Source: Apoderus coryli
Lineage: Eukaryota; Arthropoda; Insecta; Coleoptera; Attelabidae
DNA length: 64,000 nt
Assembly (NCBI GenBank): GCA_911728435.2
Contig: OU452216.1
Span: 7,886,342 to 7,950,341 of the forward strand
Reading direction: 5' to 3'
The translations under genes were made by a program, and so were the position numbers. The notes below the pieces were generated by a model. It saw only the letters and a list, made by a program, of their open reading frames with translations, was not told the DNA's origin and did no database searches. Numbering within the stretch: position 1 is the stretch's first letter; every line of letters starts with the position of its first letter. Positions 59,401 to 64,000 of this stretch are shown here, in pieces.

Positions 59401-59505
59401 AAAACTGATCGTGTTGGTAATTTAAGTGAGAGTGAAAGTGTAAAAACCAAACGAGGTGGTTATGTGAATCATGTGATGACAGGACATGAGTTTGATAGAT
59501 ATTAA
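50476..59505 (+). CDS. Sensory neuron membrane protein (CD36/SNMP family), gene 2
   Basis: Eight exons: 50,476-50,583; 53,317-53,474; 53,565-53,712; 57,633-57,887; 57,948-58,159; 58,213-58,498; 59,044-59,169; 59,221-59,505. In frame, 525 aa. Exon lengths match gene 1 (108, 158, 212, 286 and 126 identical). Exon 4 here equals gene 1 exons 4 and 5 fused at the same Asp-Gly site, so one intron was lost here or gained there. Landmarks: N-terminal hydrophobic segment, [51 protein letters not shown], and the C-terminal TM ([20 protein letters not shown]). The first helix is weaker and interrupted by Lys and Glu ([13 protein letters not shown]) compared with gene 1. AATAAA is at 59,522. It converges on the UGT gene. 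Confidence 0.92.
50672..52922. mobile_element. 2.2-kb foldback DNA transposon with mariner-type HTH gene, copy 2
   Basis: Same ends (TACCGGGTATTCCATTAAGG) and arms as 45,172-47,410. Here the transposase N-terminus (51,436-51,747, plus strand) is inverted relative to the arms of copy 1. It lies in intron 1 of SNMP gene 2, a different position from copy 1, so the insertions are independent of the gene duplication. Confidence 0.9.
53753..56062 (-). pseudogene. Mariner remnant split by a LINE insertion
   Basis: The terminal TTTTATATTTCGGGATTAG (53,753-) resumes after the LINE at about 55,830 (CACTTTTGCATCCGTTTGAA). It carries the minus-strand mariner C-terminus: [51 protein letters not shown], in two frames. 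It is the same family as 57,074-57,615. Confidence 0.75.
53774..55830 (+). pseudogene. 5'-truncated non-LTR retrotransposon, copy 2
   Basis: Nearly identical to 40,262-42,150 but reaching further 5' ([20 protein letters not shown]). Frames 53,790-54,752 and 54,780-55,541 contain [28 protein letters not shown] and YADDFKVYS. There is a deletion near 54,730 and the same frameshift before YADD as copy 1. It ends in (TAAA)n. It lies in intron 3 of SNMP gene 2, nested in a mariner. Confidence 0.9.
56063..56620. other. Composite TE debris
   Basis: The ORFs at 56,065-56,358 (plus) and 55,902-56,216 (minus) run across a junction between the mariner remnant and an unrelated repeat. No intact gene. 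Confidence 0.4.
56620..56658 (-). ncRNA. Hammerhead ribozyme, fourth family
   Basis: The minus strand reads AGGA, CTGATGA, stem II GGCT/AGCC (loop TGTTG), GAAA, palindromic ACTAGT, GTT, then TCCT pairing with AGGA. All core positions are present. The surrounding TAGTTTCGGCTCAACAAGCC block resembles Penelope-like element ends. It lies in intron 3 of SNMP gene 2, antisense to the gene. Confidence 0.8.
57074..57615 (-). mobile_element. Internally deleted mariner (MITE-like)
   Basis: The inverted ends GGGTTGCCTTTTATATTTCG and AAATATAAAAGGCAATTCC bound about 540 bp. The minus strand has a mariner HTH part ([35 protein letters not shown]) fused by deletion to C-terminal pieces ([17 protein letters not shown]). 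It sits 18 bp upstream of exon 4 of SNMP gene 2, with its right inverted repeat close to the acceptor. Confidence 0.88.
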
Positions 59506-59521
59506 TAACATAAATCATGTT

Positions 59522-59527
59522 AATAAA
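59522..59527 (+). terminator. Poly(A) signal of SNMP gene 2
   Basis: AATAAA 17 bp after the stop. Cleavage would fall near or inside the 3' end of the convergent UGT coding exon. Confidence 0.65.
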
Positions 59528-59534
59528 ACAGATG

Positions 59535-59540
59535 TTTAAT
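59535..59540 (-). terminator. Poly(A) signal of the UGT gene
   Basis: ATTAAA on the minus strand 8 bp after the UGT stop, overlapping the 3' UTR of SNMP gene 2. Confidence 0.55.
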
Positions 59541-59547
59541 AGAGCAC

Positions 59548-62500
59548 CTACTCAATCTTCAAGTTCCTTTTAAAACTATTTACATTCCTCACCGAACTAC
59601 TACTAATTAACTTTTTAAAAACTAATTTAACACTAAACAATATTAGAACAACACCAATCAAAAGAACTAGAGCTACATCTATTAAATAATACTGAACAAC
59701 ACCCATATGCCTTGCAGGTGACTGAAGATGTGTAGCTCCTCTATGTCTCAAAACGTATTCGGTCCAAAATATCGCTCTCGACATCGGCGTTTCCTGCTGA
59801 TCTCGCAATAGAGTTTGACGCAACTTGACTTGTTTCCTAAATGAAGGATCGTGTATGACCTTTTTGATGCCCCATAGCAGCTTTTCGGGTGTCAGTAGAG
59901 CGAGATCCAGTTTGAGTGCGTAACCGTCATTTTCTGCTTTGGCTGCATTTGAGTCGTGGTCGCAGAAAACTGGCAGTGAGACTATGGGTACTCCATGGTA
60001 GACTGTTTCAAACATGCTTAGCAGGCCACCGTGAGTGACGAAGGCTCGGAGTTTAGGGTGACCTAAGAAAGTAAGAAATCATAACTAAATATAGTAACCA
60101 ATCAAATTACTTGATTCATGTGTCAAATCTCATCCAATAACCTCTGGATTACAGCGATAGTACCCTGCATGAGGTGTTTTCAGTTTGGTGTTTTTTTTTT
60201 ATTAAAAATTAATTAAACGTCAAACTGACAACTGGTTTAAAAATGTCGCGAAGATTTGGCAGAAGAAAGGGCAAAAGCTGACGGAACTGAATATAAAGAA
60301 GCAACTGTAAAAAGAATTTGGAATACTACGAATAGGCTACTCCAGGAAAAATACTTCAATGACTTCAAAATTGTATTCGACCCGTTTACCAGTGTGATAT
60401 TCAAAAATGCGCGAGATGCAAGAAATGCAAAACGTAAAAGATTACAGCAGGATCCAAACAAACGAAGATGCAGTTCATCAAATTTGCGTTCAAGTGATTT
60501 GGCTAGAATCATTGGATTATGGGATGAATGTACACCAGAAGGAAATTTTACCATATTGTAGCTGTTGAGTTAGCTTGGCGAAGTGGTGAACCAGCTGATT
60601 GCCTTATAGATTATTTCACGATTGAGAAAAATAATGATGGAACGCCAACCAACAGAATTGAATACAATCCAATATTCAGTAAAACATGCCAAGGAGGATC
60701 GAAAAGTTATACAAATAGTAAGTGGCTTGTTCCAAATATTGCAAACATGCCCTGTTCGGTTATTCCATAAATTATTGTCCAAAAGGGGGAAAAATATTAC
60801 TTCCAGTCGCCTATTCTTGAGACCAAATCGTTTCTGGAAATCCAAAAGTGACACATGGTTTGACAATCTACCGGTAGGCAAGAACACAATTAATTTGTGG
60901 ACCAAATCATCAGCGCAAGCTATTGGTTGGACACTAAGTGTAAAAAGATATCCTATCATTCGAACAGATCAATTGCAGTTAGCCATTTGGCAAATAAAGG
61001 AATTCCTGAACAGCAATTAATAAAAATAACAGGACATAGCAGCTCTAATTCAATTAAACCGTACTTGAATATTAACCAAGAACGCCATGGTGAAATAATC
61101 AACACCATGCGAGGAATTTCTTCAACAGTGGAAATTAACAATCCCTCAACTTCAACAAACTCTTCTTCCAATTTAATATTTACCAATTGTACTTTTCACA
61201 ACTGTAGTTTTAAATAAAAATGAATAATATTTGTTTAATTAAGAAAACTCCTCGGGCCTTGATAAATACTCAAAATTTTGTCATAGAGAGTTGCCTGCGG
61301 CCTTGGGCTTTCGGCATTCAATATGACAAAATTATCTCGGTATTATCAAGACCCTAGGGCTATTACTACTGAAAATATTATTCTTACCTAAAATATCTTG
61401 TTGTGGCAGCCATCTTCCCAACATGACATTGCTTGGTAGGTCCGGCATATAGTCGCCTTCATATTTCCAAAGAATTCTTTGTGGTAATTGACGAAAAACT
61501 ATCAAAAGCATTCTTCTTAAGTATTCTGGCATATTGGCTGCTTTTACTGAAGAACCCATACTGAAGTAGATGAAGCCTGCATTACCTGATCCTTGAATAA
61601 ACTCCTCAATATGCTGGAAGGATCAACAAGTATAACTAGTAGAGTTAGCTTCTGCTTGAGTTGTGCTTACCTCAGGTAACTTCTTTGCAGATTTGCAGTG
61701 AATACAAGCAATTTCCGCTACATTTGGAAGATAAGGTCTGGGATAAGTTACCGTGGCATGTCCATTCTGCAATATAAAACTGACGTTGCTGGATAAATCG
61801 TAGATCGCTGGCATATTCGTACCGAAATGTTTACTAACAATTCTCTGAATCATTAAACGTACCATAACCTTCAAAATGAATACTCGCATTGGCATTCAAA
61901 GAATATCCCTTAGATATAGAACACTTACCGAATGCATAGCATTAGCAGCGAGATTCCACAGAGTATTCATAGTTCTCTGAAGAATATTCATGTCATCAGT
62001 AAAGGGTCTCGCTAAGAATGGTGTGACTGAATAAGGTGTAGGATTCCCTGCCAACGATAACGAACCAGTGTAGAACCCAACAGTGTTGATATAGATAAAA
62101 GGAGCTTTGAAATAATGTACTAGTCCTAGAGCACATTCAGGATAAGCACCATCAAGGATCAGTAGATCGAATTTATGGTTTGATCGCAGGAAATCTTTGG
62201 TTTCTCCATCGGAAAGGAAGACGTCACACGCCTGGAACATAGAACTCCTGTTTAATAAAATTTTGATACCAAACAAATTCAAACCTTACCTCATAACCGT
62301 ACCTAATCATATCCTGTGGTGGCACAGGCTCTTCGCCACGCATCCTAGCTCCAACCAAGTCCCAGTTAGTAAAGTTCCTCACGTAAAACACCAGACTAAC
62401 AGGTGTAATCTCTTCAAGTCCTTCCATGTAGAAGTCACTGGGAAAAGCACTTAAGAACGTTATGTTATGTCCGCGTGGAATTAGGCCTTTAGCCAATTCC

Positions 62501-62613
62501 CAAAAGGGGATCTTGTGCGATTTGGTCCCACCCAATGTTATCATTAGGATGTTGGAACAGGTACATGAGTGTAGTAGTATCACAGATAGGGTTAGAAGGT
62601 TCCGTATCTCCAT
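59548..62613 (-). CDS. UDP-glycosyltransferase (UGT), membrane-bound
   Basis: Five exons on the minus strand: 62,613-62,290; 62,231-61,929; 61,868-61,671; 61,613-61,388; 60,062-59,548. In frame, 521 aa, full family length. It transfers sugar from a UDP-sugar to small lipophilic molecules in the ER lumen. It has a signal peptide (about residues 1-20), the N-terminal GGTKSHKIPFWELAKGLIPR with the catalytic His33, and the substrate domain with LILDGAYPEC. The donor-binding signature is LGRWLPQQDILGHPKLRAFV followed by THGGLLSMFETVYHGVPIVS. A C-terminal TM (LIDVALVLLIGVVLILFSV) precedes a basic tail. The usual Asp-Gln at the end of the signature is Asp-His (CDHDSNA, His386). Intron 2 is only 60 bp and intron 4 holds a Crypton. 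Acceptor 3 was chosen by alignment of length to the family. Confidence 0.93.
60083..61370 (+). mobile_element. Crypton-type tyrosine-recombinase element, copy 2
   Basis: Plus-strand relative of 48,020-49,548, in UGT intron 4 antisense to the gene. The N-terminal part (after about ATSRRFG) is internally deleted, then [20 protein letters not shown]. Frames 60,256-60,561, 60,622-61,020 and 60,897-61,217 are shifted relative to each other. The catalytic end is [27 protein letters not shown]. Dead. Confidence 0.88.
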
Positions 62614-63675
62614 TGTTTTCCTGTTAACAAATTAATTTTAATTTTGTACGCCTCTGACAAATAATTATGGTTGTGTTGTAGTTTGCCAAAATATATAATT
62701 ACCGAAATTTCTCTTTTAAATCTGTTGTAAATTTGAGAAGTAGAAAGTGGACACAAATGTATCTATTTAATTTTCAGAGAGATTTTATAATAATTATCAC
62801 TGATGAGAGAGCATAAAAAACACTGAAAATGGTAGCAAATTCCAAATACTTAATTAGTTTCTTTAGATTCATTTTGAAGGAGGTGACGGCCTTGGCATGT
62901 TTGTCTTGTTCAATTTTGGTTTTTTTTTTGATCATATCAAAAAAATTGAAGAGAGAGAACTGTTTTCTCAAAGCTCTAAATTTGTAGAAGACGAGAAAAT
63001 ATAATATATTAGGTCATTTAATATATCCGTAGTAAGATGACACATAGATGGCGTTACTAGAAATTTTTCCATATGATTTTTATTTAGTACTATCCTTCAA
63101 CTAATACGTGTATAAATTTGACAGCAATCTGACTTTTGGTTCGCAAGTTATAGCAGTTTGTGTAAAGCAACGTTTGTTATTCAAAAATAAAAAAAATAGC
63201 AAAAGTGAATTTTGAGAAATGATTGCTTTTTGATGAAATATAAAATAATAATTTTTACGCAAAAATATGGATCTAAATTATCCATACAAACTTGTCAAAA
63301 AAATTCATTTAAATAGCTAAAGTAGTTTTGAAAATATTAAATTTTGTAACGAGGCATTTCTCCGATATAGTTTATAATCGACATTGATATTATTTTTTGT
63401 TTTCCGCTTTCGAAATTGATCCACCCTATATAAGGTGACCTATTAAGTGCCACATTATTTGATTTTGTTGTTTTCGCAAGCAGCGAGTCTCTGTAGATCT
63501 TAATTGCACACAAATGTGCTTAAAATTTTAAATTTATAATAACCATAAAATGCAATTTATTTGTTTTTATTTACCGCAACTGGCAAAATAGTGAAAACAG
63601 CAGTCACATTCGGTTGCGAAAAGTACATACTTGAATAACTTTTAAAATGGACATTGAGGACAATGTGTCCGCATA
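62614..63675. other. Intergenic upstream of UGT, MITE remnants
   Basis: AT-rich. The block 63,036-63,150 (CATAGATGGCG, then CAACTAATACGTGTATAAATT) is an inverted relative of 42,780-42,905, a mariner-type end. No clear UGT TATA box. Confidence 0.4.
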
Positions 63676-64000
63676 TACAGGGTGTCCCTTCTCAATTGGA
63701 AAAAACTTCTGGGGCATATTGAGGAAACAACAGACAAGCAGTTTGAGATAACAGACATATGTCCGGAAGTGCATGGTTTTCAAAATACACGGTACAAAAA
63801 TGTACGCTACTGACATTTTTTGAAAATTTTATATTTTTTTAGAAAGCTCAGTTAAAAATACAACTTTTTTGTCACTTGATATTTTTTTGTATCACCGTGA
63901 GAGATTACCTCGACCAAACCTACAACAACAGGTGGATTGGTAGAGGTGGTCCCGGCTCTTGGCCAGCAAGGTCGCCGGACTTGGCCCCCCTGGACTTTTT
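63676..64000 (+). pseudogene. Transposase fragment at window end
   Basis: A TACAGGGTGTCCC element end at 63,676 is followed, from about 63,896, by a frame reading VRDYLDQTYNNRWIGRGGPG and SWPARSPDLAPLDF. This is the catalytic (third Asp) region of IS630/Tc1/mariner transposases. It is cut off by the window edge. Confidence 0.7.

Overview
This window is insect nuclear DNA, AT-rich and full of transposable elements. The evidence is small GT-AG introns, paired SNMP/CD36-family genes, a microsomal UDP-glycosyltransferase, PV/G-rich secreted structural proteins, and many mariner/Tc1, LINE and Crypton relics. A beetle is the best guess, but the order cannot be fixed from sequence alone. There is no bacterial or organellar content, and I saw no tRNA, rRNA or CRISPR array.

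Layout. Positions 1-2,900: no recognisable gene. Positions 2,900-18,700 look like repeat junk, but on the minus strand they contain a set of short exons with good splice signals. Four of them encode AT-hook DNA-binding motifs (GRP cores). The exons fall into recurring cassette types, here called M, A, B, E and T. The A, B and intact E exons are all phase 1-1. A CpG-rich stretch at about 18,420-18,690 looks like a promoter and 5' exon. A start exon lies at 13,664-13,692 and an acidic terminal exon at 5,945-5,973. Hammerhead ribozymes sit in the introns. Five intact E exons have one exactly 103 nt upstream on the sense strand, and two E cassettes carry a second, inverted ribozyme.

Positions 19,500-20,720: a broken Q-rich gene remnant and an exon-like stretch. 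Positions 21,068-29,471: two divergent paralogous genes for secreted PV-rich/Gly-rich, cuticle-like proteins, separated by about 4.9 kb of tandem and satellite repeats. Positions 30,228-31,502: a dead mariner. Positions 32,440-36,096 (minus): an intact four-exon gene for a small four-TM membrane protein with a Tc1-like element in intron 1. Positions 36,100-42,150: LINE relics and a lone Smurf E3-ligase exon.

Positions 43,305-59,505: two tandem, apparently intact SNMP/CD36 genes (527 and 525 aa) with nearly identical exon lengths. Their introns are inflated by foldback mariner-type elements, LINEs and a Crypton. Positions 59,548-62,613 (minus): an intact 521-aa UGT that converges on the second SNMP gene with only 42 nt between stop codons and carries another Crypton in intron 4. 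Positions 62,614-64,000: intergenic, with transposon ends.

SNMPs act in lipid/pheromone reception and UGTs in odorant or xenobiotic clearance, so their adjacency is compatible with chemosensory tissue; that link is inference. All exon structures were assembled by eye from splice signals, reading frame and paralogue comparison, with no transcript data.
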